DNA of 32,014 nt from the NCBI GenBank assembly GCA_002337215.1, contig DDFO01000046.1:17326-49339 (forward strand). Reading direction: 5' to 3'. The translations under genes were made by a program, and so were the position numbers. Source of the DNA: Phycisphaerales bacterium UBA1926 (GTDB taxonomy: Bacteria; Planctomycetota; Phycisphaerae; Phycisphaerales; UBA1924). Below are positions 24,143 through 31,710 of the stretch, piece after piece. How positions within the stretch are numbered: the first letter of the stretch is position 1; every line of letters begins with the position of its first letter. The notes beneath the pieces are model-generated. The model was not told the DNA's origin and ran no database searches. It saw only the letters and a list, made by a program, of their open reading frames with translations.

Positions 24143-25129
24143 ATGGATGCAATGCTCATCAAGGCCTATGGCGAGGACGCCGAGTTCGAAGCCGCCGAAG
24201 TTCAAACCCCCGGGGTCAAGGAGGGCCATGTGCTCGTCAAGATCGCGGCGTCCAGCGTCAACACCGTTGACACCATGATCCGGAGGATGGGCAGTGATCT
24301 TCCGCTCTCGCCGGAAGCCCCCGCGATCCTCGGCATGGACTTCGCCGGCACGATCGAGGCGATCGGTGAGGGGGTGGACGGGTACTCGATCGGCGACGAG
24401 GTCTACGGGTGCGCGGGCGGCCTCGCCGACCTGCCGGGGACCCTCGCCGAGTTCATCGTCGCGGACGCCAACCTCATGGCGCACAAGCCGAAGAACCTGT
24501 CGATGCGGGAAGCCGCGGCGTTGCCCCTGGTCGCGATCACCGCGTACGAGGGTCTCCACCGCGCCGGCATCGCTGCCGGGCAGAAAGTCCTTGTCCACGG
24601 CGGTTCCGGCGGCGTGGGGCACGTCGCGCTCCAGCTCGCCAGGCACTTCGGCGCGGATGTCTATTCCACGGGTGGCGGCGATCGGCAGATGGCGTTGATC
24701 GGCGAGCTCGGCGCGACACCCATCAACTACAAGGCAGAGAGTGTTGAGCAGTACACCGCCGCGCACACCGACGGCGCGGGATTCGATCTGGTGTTCGACT
24801 CTGTCGGCGGCGCCAACCTGCTGAATTCGTTCGAGGCCGCGGCACTGAACGGCCAGATCGCGACCACGGTGTCGCTCTGTGAGCTGGACCTTTCGGGGGC
24901 CCATTTCAAGGGTCTGTCGCTGCATGTTGTCTTCATGCTCATCCCGATGCTGCACAACCACAAGCGGGAAGCGCACGCCGAGATCCTGCGCAACATTGCA
25001 CGGATCGTGGAGTCGGGGGCGCTCAGGCCCGTTCTCGACGAGTCGAGTTTCTCGCTGGATCAGGCCGGGGAGGCGTACGCCCGCTTGGAGAGCGGGAAGG
25101 CGATGGGCAAGGTCGTCATCAGCCACTGA
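24143..25129 (+). CDS. Zeta-crystallin-like NADPH:quinone oxidoreductase
   Basis: 328 residues from ATG 24143, with AAGGA about eight bases upstream. Medium-chain dehydrogenase fold without the catalytic zinc ligands, as in quinone oxidoreductases: GroES-like N-terminal part (SSVNTVDTMIRR, AILGMDFAGTIEAIGEGV), cofactor loop HGGSGGVGHVALQLAR (residues 152-167), FDLVFDSVGG, and C-terminal GKAMGKVVI. It should reduce quinones or related electrophiles with NADPH in the cytoplasm. Pairing with an HxlR regulator fits a quinone-response unit. An imperfect hairpin (24096-24116) lies in the short gap after the cupin gene. Confidence 0.9.
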   Translation: MDAMLIKAYGEDAEFEAAEVQTPGVKEGHVLVKIAASSVNTVDTMIRRMGSDLPLSPEAPAILGMDFAGTIEAIGEGVDGYSIGDEVYGCAGGLADLPGTLAEFIVADANLMAHKPKNLSMREAAALPLVAITAYEGLHRAGIAAGQKVLVHGGSGGVGHVALQLARHFGADVYSTGGGDRQMALIGELGATPINYKAESVEQYTAAHTDGAGFDLVFDSVGGANLLNSFEAAALNGQIATTVSLCELDLSGAHFKGLSLHVVFMLIPMLHNHKREAHAEILRNIARIVESGALRPVLDESSFSLDQAGEAYARLESGKAMGKVVISH

Positions 25130-25616
25130 TCTCGATCGGGCATCGGATCCCGGAAAAAGGATCGTTGGTGTCACCCTGGCAACCGGCAGAGACGCGGTGC
25201 CGCTGAACTCAGGGTCGCAGCCGTCAGCGCTGCCGTGCGCGGGCGCCCCGAATTCCTCAGCGGTGTCCGCATTCCGGCAATCTCTGGTGTCAGACGAGCC
25301 GGTTCTGTGGTGGCACGCCGAGGATGTTCCCGCCAGCGCACACAGGCGCAAGGACGAGATTATCCGACTGAGTCGCCAACTCGCTAGGTATGCACCGAGC
25401 ACGCTGATGCGACCATTGCTCCGGCCGAAACGGAATGACAGGACCGCCGCGCAATGTATCGCGGTCCGGATCGGTCGATGGAGCCCAAGAACACAGGCGG
25501 CGACCTCAGCGTCACTCAGCCCCTGGCGGACCTTCTCTTTCGCTGGGCTTCGTCCAGCTGTCTGGAAGCACGCGCCGGGTCAGGTGCGACAAGCGAGCGA
25601 CGATCACGCCGCGGAG
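25130..25616. other. Intergenic region between convergent genes, with one repeat copy
   Basis: 487 bases between the oxidoreductase (plus) and glutaminase (minus). Long open frames cross it, but none has a start signal or recognisable sequence. The only structured item seen is the diverged repeat copy at 25428-25503. No clear terminator was found. Confidence 0.5.
25428..25503 (+). repeat. Dispersed repeat, copy 1 (most diverged)
   Basis: Begins AAACGGAATGACAGGAC and aligns without gaps to the three other copies. Shared blocks are TGACAGGAC, the middle GATCGG and TGGAGCC. In the matching frame it reads KRNDRTAAQCIAVRIGRWSP, against NRGDRTPVELFAAQIGLWSL in the best copy. Similarity is weak in the middle, so this copy is the least certain. 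Confidence 0.5.
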
Positions 25617-26729
25617 CTACCCGGCTTCAGTCGCGGGAGGATCGAGTTCAAGTTCGCGTTTGTGCACGGTCGCATCGCCGACAGGCTGGGTCGTGTCCGG
25701 GAGCGCCGGCGACGGGTCTTCCACGCTGTCGATGTGGTTGAGCACCTGTCCGAGCTGGTGCCAGGTCTCGAACACGTGCATCCCCGAGTTCCGGCTCAGA
25801 TCCTCGAAGACGCGGATGCCGCGGACGCTGTTGCCCCGCTCATCCACCGGCGGCGAGTAGACGCAGATGCCGAACTGGCCCGGCACGACCGCGATGATCC
25901 CGCCCGACACGCCCGATTTGGCAGGCAGCCCGACGGTGTACGCCCACTCCCCGGCGTAGTTGTACATGCCGCAGGTGTGCATCACCGTCAGCACGTCGCG
26001 GATGTACTCGCGCTGCACCGCCCGCTCCTCGGTTTTGGGATTGATCCCGGCGTTCGCGAGCGTCGCGGCCATGGTTGCCATATCGCGCGCCGTGACGACG
26101 ACCGAGCACTGCTTGAAGTACAAGTCGAGGATCTCCTCGACCTCCCGGTCGAGGATGCCGAAGTTGAGCATGAGGTGGGCCATCGCTCGGTTGCGATGCC
26201 CCGTGGTCCGCTCGGACTCGAAGACCGCGTCGTCGATCATCGGGCGGCGTCCCATCGTTCGCCTGAGCATCTCGAGCATCCGGTCGAGGCGGTGGCCCGG
26301 CGTGTCGCCCGCGATCATCGAGGTCACCGCGATCGCCCCGGCGTTGACCATGGGGTTGTGCGGCCGGTTGTTGGCGTCGAGACCGATGATGCTGTCGAAC
26401 GAGTCGCCGGAAGGCTCGACGCCGACGCGTTGCATCACATGCTCGCGTCCGCGGTCCGCCAGCGCCAAGGCGTGCGTGAACGGCTTGGAGAGCGACTGGA
26501 TCGTGAACGTGCGTTCATGATCGCCGACCTCGAAGACCTCGCCCTCAACGGTCACGATGCTGATCGCGAAGCAGGCCGGATCAGCCTTTGCCAGCTCGGG
26601 GATGTAATCGGCGATCCGTCCGTCGTTGCAGCCGCGGTACCGCACGTGCAACGCGTGCAGAGCACGCATGACACGCGCCCGATCTGGGGCGATTCCCCGC
26701 GTTGTGTTCTCGATCGGCTGCTGCGTCAT
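25617..26729 (-). CDS. glsA: Glutaminase (serine beta-lactamase-like fold)
   Basis: 370 residues from ATG 26729, with GAGG about five bases upstream. Hydrolyses glutamine to glutamate and ammonia in the cytoplasm. Family motifs: [11 protein letters not shown] (37-47), the catalytic SxxK as QSLSKPF with Ser79 and Lys82, [50 protein letters not shown] and [22 protein letters not shown]. The core is normal length. A C-terminal extension of about 40 residues (from [10 protein letters not shown]), rich in Asp, Glu and Pro, is unusual and has no known domain. It stands alone, minus strand, with no sign of an operon. Confidence 0.94.
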   Translation of the reverse strand: MTQQPIENTTRGIAPDRARVMRALHALHVRYRGCNDGRIADYIPELAKADPACFAISIVTVEGEVFEVGDHERTFTIQSLSKPFTHALALADRGREHVMQRVGVEPSGDSFDSIIGLDANNRPHNPMVNAGAIAVTSMIAGDTPGHRLDRMLEMLRRTMGRRPMIDDAVFESERTTGHRNRAMAHLMLNFGILDREVEEILDLYFKQCSVVVTARDMATMAATLANAGINPKTEERAVQREYIRDVLTVMHTCGMYNYAGEWAYTVGLPAKSGVSGGIIAVVPGQFGICVYSPPVDERGNSVRGIRVFEDLSRNSGMHVFETWHQLGQVLNHIDSVEDPSPALPDTTQPVGDATVHKRELELDPPATEAG

Positions 26730-26870
26730 TCGGACCTCGCAAGAGCGTAGGTGCCACTCTAGCGAAATCCCGTTCGTCGCTGGGGGACCAACGGCAGGAT
26801 GCGCGGTCTGATGAGGTGGCACACTCTCCGATGCTCGCCGGGGTCGCTAGTACTCTTGAGAATCGGGGTG

Positions 26871-26945
26871 ACAGGACAACGGTTGAGTTTTTCACAGCCC
26901 AGATCAACCGCTGGACCCACGACACTCGGATCCTCGTGTGGCGCC
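26871..26945 (+). repeat. Dispersed repeat, copy 2
   Basis: Starts AATCGGGGTGACAGGACAAC and matches copies 3 and 4 closely over the first 50 bases (in-frame reading NRGDRTTVEFFTAQINRWTH). Located upstream of glutaminase and beyond the end of the next minus-strand gene, in the gap 26730-26979, which otherwise holds nothing I can identify. Confidence 0.85.
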
Positions 26946-26979
26946 ACGTGGCACGGGACGATCCTCGGAAGGGGGCGAA

Positions 26980-28056
26980 TCAGTCCTCCTGCGGCCCGGG
27001 TGTCCGATGATGGATGGCATCGAACACAAGGGCGTGATCGTCGCCATCGACCGCCCATTCGCGAGTTCGAAGTGTTCCATCCGATTCAAAGTCGAAACGA
27101 ACGAGTCGACGATCGCTTGTCTCGCCCTCATGCCGCGTCAGGTCGAGTTCCAGATCGCGGTCTTCAAGCATGGTCACACCGCCTTCGTACACCCCGCCCG
27201 AAGCCGACAGTGCCAGACAGCGCAGCTCGTTGGTCCCGACATGGTGGTAGAAGTACGCATCGAGCAGATGCCCGGGCTTGTCGGACTCGGATGATCCCGC
27301 CACGCGCAGAGCGACAACATCGAGGTACTCCATCCACTCGAAGTCTGAGAGAACGAGGATCGCCCCACCATCCTCCCGGCTCTCCCACTGACCCAGAAAA
27401 GGCACGAACGCCCGGATGTTCCTCGAGGGTGTCGGCACCTGGCCCGGCGCGGGCACCGGTGATGCACGCTGTTCCATGAAACGCACATAGTCCCACTCGG
27501 CGAGCGGTGCCAGGCCGAGGCCGCTGTCTTCGAGCAGAACCTCGCGGTACTTGTCAGGGCCGTCGAAGGTCCAGCGCGTCGCCAACGTCCGGTGAGCCCG
27601 AGGCTGGTGGAGCCCGATGGAGGCAGCGGCGGTTTCGCCATCGAACTCGAACGTGCCCTCCCCGACGCCACGGCCGATACCGGGAATGTCTGGGTGAAAA
27701 CTCAGCAGATGGATCTTTCGACGATCCGGGCGCCAGTAGTAGATCACCAGCTCACGCCAAGGGTTGCCGTCGCCGTCGGACCCCACGCGATGCGCGAGAA
27801 TGGAGTGACGGCCCGGTCCCCATCGCCATGTTGTGGCATGGACCGTGCCGAGTCGCCACTCGCCAGCCTCCATGCGAGCGAAGCCCGCCATCGGCTCCGG
27901 CACCGCCGCGGGCTCACTCGACAGCGTCTCGTCCGAGTCCACACCTTGTGCGGAGGCGTCCACCACCCGGGTGCCGAGGGACAAGATCGCGAACAGCACG
28001 AAACAGGAACGACACCCGGGTCGCGGCGCTCGTGCAAGAAAAGCTCGGATTTGCAT
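26980..28056 (-). CDS. Exported protein of unknown function
   Basis: 358 residues if started at ATG 28056. No strong ribosome binding site is visible, and a start about 25 codons upstream (28131) is open; the shorter form is chosen because MQIRAFLARAPRPGCRSCFVLFAILSLGTRVVDASAQ (residues 1-37 in all) then forms a signal peptide. The mature protein is rich in Trp, Tyr, Arg and Glu: WRLGTVHATTWRWGPGRHSI, then RELVIYYWRPDRRKIHLLSFHP, a Gly-rich GIGRGVGEGTFEFDG, and RWTFDGPDKYREVLLED. The last half has a similar beta-rich layout (GQWESREDGGAILVLSDFEW, RDLELDLTRHEG). It looks like a lipocalin- or SRPBCC-like barrel protein, but I cannot assign a family. Confidence 0.65.
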   Translation of the reverse strand: MQIRAFLARAPRPGCRSCFVLFAILSLGTRVVDASAQGVDSDETLSSEPAAVPEPMAGFARMEAGEWRLGTVHATTWRWGPGRHSILAHRVGSDGDGNPWRELVIYYWRPDRRKIHLLSFHPDIPGIGRGVGEGTFEFDGETAAASIGLHQPRAHRTLATRWTFDGPDKYREVLLEDSGLGLAPLAEWDYVRFMEQRASPVPAPGQVPTPSRNIRAFVPFLGQWESREDGGAILVLSDFEWMEYLDVVALRVAGSSESDKPGHLLDAYFYHHVGTNELRCLALSASGGVYEGGVTMLEDRDLELDLTRHEGETSDRRLVRFDFESDGTLRTREWAVDGDDHALVFDAIHHRTPGPQED

Positions 28057-28438
28057 GGGTTCTGGTACCCGGCGCCTCGCGGGTTGTTGCGAGCAGCGCG
28101 ATCCAGAAATCGATTCAACCATGGAGAACACGGTCTATCGCTTCGAATCGGGGTGACAGGACACCAGTTGAACTTTCTGCCGCCCAGATCGGGCTCTGGA
28201 GTCTGGAAACGAAGACTCTGGCTTAACAGTGAGATCCGACACGCTCAGAACTCCGCTAAGCCCCGCGGAGATTCTTATCGCTCAGTCGGCCACTTTGGTC
28301 GATCGTCGCAGCCCATGCCCTCGTCAATGGACGGGCCAACTCGGCGGGAGTCTGACCGAGCGATCAGCAAAAGACGCCGAGATCCTCATTCCAGATTCTC
28401 GGCCAGCCACCACATCTCGGTCTTTGTGTTAAATCTGC
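28057..28438. other. Intergenic region with repeat copy 3
   Basis: About 380 bases between the divergent exported-protein gene and the promoter at 28439. It contains the repeat at 28146-28221 and a small stem CTCCGC...GCGGAG near 28251-28270. No gene has a plausible start and ribosome binding site here. Confidence 0.5.
28146..28221 (+). repeat. Dispersed repeat, copy 3
   Basis: Begins AATCGGGGTGACAGGACACC. Identical to copy 4 over the first 31 bases, with 8 differences in the first 69. In the shared frame it reads NRGDRTPVELSAAQIGLWSL and runs to a stop at about 28226. Five of the eight differences from copy 4 are silent third-base changes. Confidence 0.93.
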
Positions 28439-28467
28439 TTGACATCATGATTGCTCTGCATTACAGT
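28439..28467 (+). promoter_or_regulatory. Consensus-like sigma-70 promoter
   Basis: A perfect -35 TTGACA (28439-28444), 17-bp spacer, and -10 TACAGT (28462-28467). Transcription should start near 28474, about 33 bases before ATG 28507. This rules out the in-frame ATG at 28447 as a start from this promoter. Confidence 0.75.
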
Positions 28468-28487
28468 GTGTTCGATGGAACGAACAC
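28468..28487. promoter_or_regulatory. Dyad operator at the start point of the membrane protein/XRE operon
   Basis: GTGTTCG (28468-28474), six-base centre ATGGAA, CGAACAC (28481-28487): perfect 7-bp arms immediately after the -10 box. It is placed to block initiation and is the natural candidate site for the XRE regulator encoded two genes later. Confidence 0.6.
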
Positions 28488-28506
28488 CAAGAAAGCGATA
28501 TGCCTC

Positions 28507-28944
28507 ATGAGTCATCAGGAACGCGCCAGCGTCGTTGCGATCGCCATCTGCCTTTTGCTGAATGGGTACATATCTGTTCGGCTGTGGGATCTCTTTGAGA
28601 CCGGAGCCCTGTCTGGCGAGAACGCGCCGATGGTGTGGGCGCGGGCCATCGTTTGGGTCGTCCCCGCTGCAATCGCACTCACTGTTCTTTCGAACATCGG
28701 CTTTGCGATTGTGACGAGAGGCCGCAAGCAGAAGATTAATACCGATGAACGAGATCATCTGTACAGGTCTCGCGGGATGTGCATCACGCTATTCGTCTTC
28801 GCATTTGGGTTCGTTGGGATGCTGATTGGGCTTGCCACAGGCTGGTCAGTGGTCATCGCGCTGACACTCTTGTACGCAGCAGCCGCGTTAGGCGACTTGG
28901 CCGGCCAATGCGTGCGGCTCGCCAGCTACCGGATCGGCTGCTGA
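28507..28944 (+). CDS. Four-helix membrane protein paired with an XRE regulator (DUF2178-like)
   Basis: 145 residues from ATG 28507, chosen from the promoter position; no strong ribosome binding site. Four hydrophobic segments lie at about residues 8-24, 43-66, 94-114 and 116-133, with a cytoplasmic loop [20 protein letters not shown]. The DERDxxxxxR(A/S) element in that loop is typical of small DUF2178/DUF3796-like membrane proteins that sit directly before an XRE regulator in many bacteria. Function is unknown in that family as far as I know. Its TGA is separated by one base from the regulator's ATG, so translation is coupled. AT-richer than the arg region. Confidence 0.75.
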   Translation: MSHQERASVVAIAICLLLNGYISVRLWDLFETGALSGENAPMVWARAIVWVVPAAIALTVLSNIGFAIVTRGRKQKINTDERDHLYRSRGMCITLFVFAFGFVGMLIGLATGWSVVIALTLLYAAAALGDLAGQCVRLASYRIGC

Positions 28945-28945
28945 G

Positions 28946-29209
28946 ATGGCCGAACTGCGAATTTCGAACACAATCCGTCGCTTGCGATTCGAGAATGATG
29001 AGATGACGCAGCAGGCGCTAGCAGATGCCGTCGGGTGTACTCGCCAAACCATTGCAGCTATTGAGAAAGCAAAGTACTCGCCGAGTCTTGAACTCGCTGT
29101 GCGAATCGCTATGGCTTTTGGACAGCCTCTAAGCGAAGTATTCACGTTTGAGAGCGACGGAATGGAGATTGAAATTTCGCGTGACTCTCATCGGAACCCG
29201 GCTCGATAA
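28946..29209 (+). CDS. XRE-family (Cro/C1-type) transcriptional regulator
   Basis: 87 residues, essentially one helix-turn-helix domain: [29 protein letters not shown] (residues about 20-48), followed by [19 protein letters not shown], the usual end of the YgzD-like compact regulators. Coupled to the membrane protein before it. It probably binds the dyad at 28468-28487 and represses its own operon. Such pairs can resemble toxin-antitoxin modules, but the partner here is an integral membrane protein without toxin features. Confidence 0.9.
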   Translation: MAELRISNTIRRLRFENDEMTQQALADAVGCTRQTIAAIEKAKYSPSLELAVRIAMAFGQPLSEVFTFESDGMEIEISRDSHRNPAR

Positions 29210-29340
29210 GACGGACATTCGTGAACCTCGTCCTTGTGACTGTTCTGCAACGTCGATGCGTTCAGAACGGGCGATTATGCCATGTATTTTTCACCCAGAC
29301 GATCCTTCAAGACGGCGATTCATTTCCATGGAGAACTGAT

Positions 29341-29904
29341 ATGAACCTGACCAAGTGCCTTGGAGTCATTCTAGCGTGTACCGCCATCACAGGCTGCGCA
29401 TCGAGAAACTATGATTTTCTAGCTGTTGAGCACGGGCCATCACGGATTCCTCAACTCGCTGAGGATCTTGACCGCCTCGGCGCCGAGGGCGACAACGATG
29501 AGAACGAACTACACGATTTTAGAGCCGTGCCATTCGTGCATACACACCTGCATGTCTTCGCAGAGAGCGATGACAGAAAAGAGCCCGCTGGCTACATCGA
29601 GGCTGAGTTCGATGCAGCCCTCCCGTTGTTTGGGTTCGTGAACGGCACAGTCAGTCATTACAACGAACAGTTCCAACCCATCACGCGCCACGAACTCGAC
29701 TCAGCATTCTGGGGCGCATTCCGGAAACATCGTGAGTTCGTTGCGACACGGGAAGGTCTACGTGAGTCTGTTCGCCACACAGCCTTGTGGATATTCAGCT
29801 GGAAGGGCAAAGATATCTGGCATCCTGCAGGAATGAACTGGGACAAAGAACATGCCCGCACCGCTCAACATGACGCCTGGAGACAGAGCGCGACAAAGGA
29901 GTGA
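29341..29904 (+). CDS. Lipoprotein of unknown function
   Basis: 187 residues from ATG 29341. The N-terminus MNLTKCLGVILACTAITGC has a lipobox ITGC (Cys19), so the mature protein is lipid-anchored. The mature part is acidic then mixed: HGPSRIPQLAEDLDRLG, HDFRAVPFVHTHLHVF, two segments like LPLFGFVNGTVSHYNEQF, and an aromatic C-terminal part (WIFSWKGKDIWHPAGMNWDKEH). No family recognised. In-frame sequence upstream to 29221 lacks a signal peptide and a start signal. The next gene begins 4 bases beyond its stop, so the two form a unit. Confidence 0.72.
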   Translation: MNLTKCLGVILACTAITGCASRNYDFLAVEHGPSRIPQLAEDLDRLGAEGDNDENELHDFRAVPFVHTHLHVFAESDDRKEPAGYIEAEFDAALPLFGFVNGTVSHYNEQFQPITRHELDSAFWGAFRKHREFVATREGLRESVRHTALWIFSWKGKDIWHPAGMNWDKEHARTAQHDAWRQSATKE

Positions 29905-29908
29905 TGAC

Positions 29909-30604
29909 ATGAGGCTACAAAGATCGGAATGGATCGTTGTAATCAGCTTGCTCCTGTTGAGCTTCATCCCATGTGTCGGCGGTACGATCCGGCTGATCGA
30001 GGTAAGTTTAGGTGCGTCATTTCAGTTTCTGCCCCACAAGCCAATGATAAGCGCCGCTCCAATCCCCGTTCAGGTTCATCTCGCAACCGCCATTCCATAT
30101 TGTGTTTTTGGAATCGTTCAGTTTCTCCCGAGCGTTCGACAACGACATCCGAAGCTACATCGAGTCTTAGGCAGGGGGCTGGCCCTTGCCGGCATTGCCT
30201 CTGTCTTGTCCGCGTTGTGGATGACTCATTTCTACGTGTATCCAGTCGAAGACCAGTCGAACCTGCTATATGCGGTACGACTTACCGTTGGGTTCTCGAT
30301 GCTGGGATGCTTCTACCTGGGCGTGACCCACGCGATGAAGAAGTCCATCGGGCGGCATCGGGCTTGGATGATTCGAGCGTACGCTCTGGGCCAAGGTGCC
30401 GGCTCACAATCGCTGATAGGTATCCTGTGGGTCTTAATGGCTGGCGAGATTAACGGGAGCCCACGAGATTTCGTGATGACAGCAGGCTGGGTGATCAACG
30501 CTCTCGTAGCAGAGGGCATCATCCGCAAGATGGGCCTGAACGCTCCGGATCGTGAGCCATTTCAACTCGGTCCGATGCCATCCAAGATGACAGAACTGGA
30601 TTGA
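29909..30604 (+). CDS. DUF2306-like integral membrane protein
   Basis: 231 residues from ATG 29909; the AAGGAG at 29896-29901 seven bases upstream fixes the start. About six membrane helices. The pattern PIPVQVHLATAIPYCVFGIVQF, VRQRHPKLHRVLGRGLALAG, then GVTHAMKKSIGRHRAWMIRAYAL has the HP..HR..GR and HRxWMIR motifs of the DUF2306 family, whose His residues have been suggested to bind a ligand or haem. Role unknown. Co-transcribed with the lipoprotein immediately before it; a strong hairpin follows. Confidence 0.85.
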   Translation: MRLQRSEWIVVISLLLLSFIPCVGGTIRLIEVSLGASFQFLPHKPMISAAPIPVQVHLATAIPYCVFGIVQFLPSVRQRHPKLHRVLGRGLALAGIASVLSALWMTHFYVYPVEDQSNLLYAVRLTVGFSMLGCFYLGVTHAMKKSIGRHRAWMIRAYALGQGAGSQSLIGILWVLMAGEINGSPRDFVMTAGWVINALVAEGIIRKMGLNAPDREPFQLGPMPSKMTELD

Positions 30605-30623
30605 TCAGCCCATAATCTTTTAC

Positions 30624-30645
30624 GACCCCGGCGATCGCCGGGGTC
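30624..30645 (+). terminator. Perfect hairpin after the DUF2306 gene
   Basis: GACCCCGGC (30624-30632), loop GATC, GCCGGGGTC (30637-30645), 20 bases beyond the stop. It is a stable stem but followed by ATAAAC instead of a U run. It is probably the transcript end, and it directly precedes repeat copy 4. Confidence 0.65.
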
Positions 30646-30659
30646 ATAAACGACTGAAA

Positions 30660-30735
30660 AATCGGGGTGACAGGACACCAGTTGAACTTTTTGCGGCTCA
30701 GATCGGCCTCTGGAGCCTGGGAACAAGGTTTTTGG
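30660..30735 (+). repeat. Dispersed repeat, copy 4
   Basis: Begins AATCGGGGTGACAGGACACC. In the shared frame it reads NRGDRTPVELFAAQIGLWSL then GTRFLVSR and a stop. Same orientation as the other copies, in the gap between the hairpin at 30645 and the minus-strand gene ending at 30817. Confidence 0.93.
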
Positions 30736-30816
30736 TTTCGCGGTGAAATCATGGGAAGTGGTAGGAGAGCTATCGATGCGTTGCTCGCCGATGCATGAGG
30801 ACTCATCCCGCCGGCA

Positions 30817-31710
30817 TTACAAGAACTCCCCCTGAGCCACAGTACCTGTGGGTACATCTGGGAACGCCTTCCGGTACGCATCCTTGAGCGCGATGCGTCC
30901 TTGCTCGAAGACCCAGAGGTCGACCCCCTCGATCAGACTGGGGTTTCCGAGATGATCCCGCCCGCGATACGCCCATGATGAAATACCCTGGTTCCCGTCG
31001 ATGAGAATCAATGGTTTGTCAGGTGGCGATGCACCGAGGGCGGACTCCGTTGCCATAACACGCTCAAATGCAGCGCGCACCTCCGCCTGTCCATGATGGG
31101 CTTCCCCTGGCCCAGGGCCTGTCGATGCACGATACACGGGATTCTCTGTCAGCAACTTCATCAGCCCATCAACATCCCCGTCGCTCCATCGTGCGTTGAA
31201 CGCCTCAATGACTGCCCTGTGGTTACACCGCCCATTGGCATCCGCGCCTGGAATGTGTTCTCCACTCGAATCCGACAAGTAGGTGTCATACCGGGCAGGA
31301 TCCGTAGGCGCATGAAGCACGTGCCGCACATACGCTTCGCGCTCATGAGCGATCACGCGGAGTTCCCAGACGCACGCGGAAGGTCCATCCGCATCGACAG
31401 GAGCGAACACATCAGGCGTGTCGAGCGAGGCACTGAGTGTCACTTGATGCAGAAGCTCGTGATTCCACAGGTTGATGAGCAGCCAGATCGCGTCCTCGCC
31501 CGCGTGCATCACCACGAATCCAACCGATGGCTCGATTGCCACGGCTGCGAGGTGTCTGTCTACGGTCGCTTCGGCACCTGCCCGGATCTCACTCGCAACC
31601 TCTACTCCAGTGAGCGTGATCTCATAGCGTTTCAGACGCCATCCCTGGCGATCGTCGGTACCGACAAACCTCGTGGGTCGTTCCGTGAATTGAGCTTTGA
31701 TCCGCGTCAT
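30817..31710 (-). CDS. Protein with C-terminal SnoaL-like (NTF2 fold) domain
   Basis: 297 residues from ATG 31710, which overlaps the stop of the upstream cupin gene (ATGA) and follows GGAGGCGAGG. Residues 1-130 (KRYEITLTGVEVASEIRAG, VVMHAGEDAIWLLINLW, ELRVIAHEREAYVRHVLH) are an N-terminal domain I do not recognise. Residues about 160-290 have the SnoaL-like pattern: HRAVIEAFNARWSDGDVDGLMKLLTENPVYR, HHGQAEVRAAFERVM, SWAYRG and EGVDLWVFEQGRIALKDAYRK. Domains of this fold bind small hydrophobic molecules or act as cyclases or isomerases, so function is open. Coupled to the cupin. Confidence 0.8.
   Translation of the reverse strand: MTRIKAQFTERPTRFVGTDDRQGWRLKRYEITLTGVEVASEIRAGAEATVDRHLAAVAIEPSVGFVVMHAGEDAIWLLINLWNHELLHQVTLSASLDTPDVFAPVDADGPSACVWELRVIAHEREAYVRHVLHAPTDPARYDTYLSDSSGEHIPGADANGRCNHRAVIEAFNARWSDGDVDGLMKLLTENPVYRASTGPGPGEAHHGQAEVRAAFERVMATESALGASPPDKPLILIDGNQGISSWAYRGRDHLGNPSLIEGVDLWVFEQGRIALKDAYRKAFPDVPTGTVAQGEFL

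Noticed and set aside
24879..26750. 623-codon open frame on the plus strand from the oxidoreductase end through the glutaminase gene
   Set aside because: Antisense to glutaminase, out of frame with the oxidoreductase, and no start signal. Only the short segment at 25428-25503 is of interest, as repeat copy 1.
28447..28506. Upstream ATG 28447 as start of the small membrane protein
   Set aside because: It lies between the -35 and -10 boxes of the likely promoter, so it would not be transcribed from it.
28946..29209. XRE regulator as antitoxin of a toxin-antitoxin module
   Set aside because: The partner upstream is a four-helix membrane protein of a family usually paired with such regulators; no toxin motif is seen.
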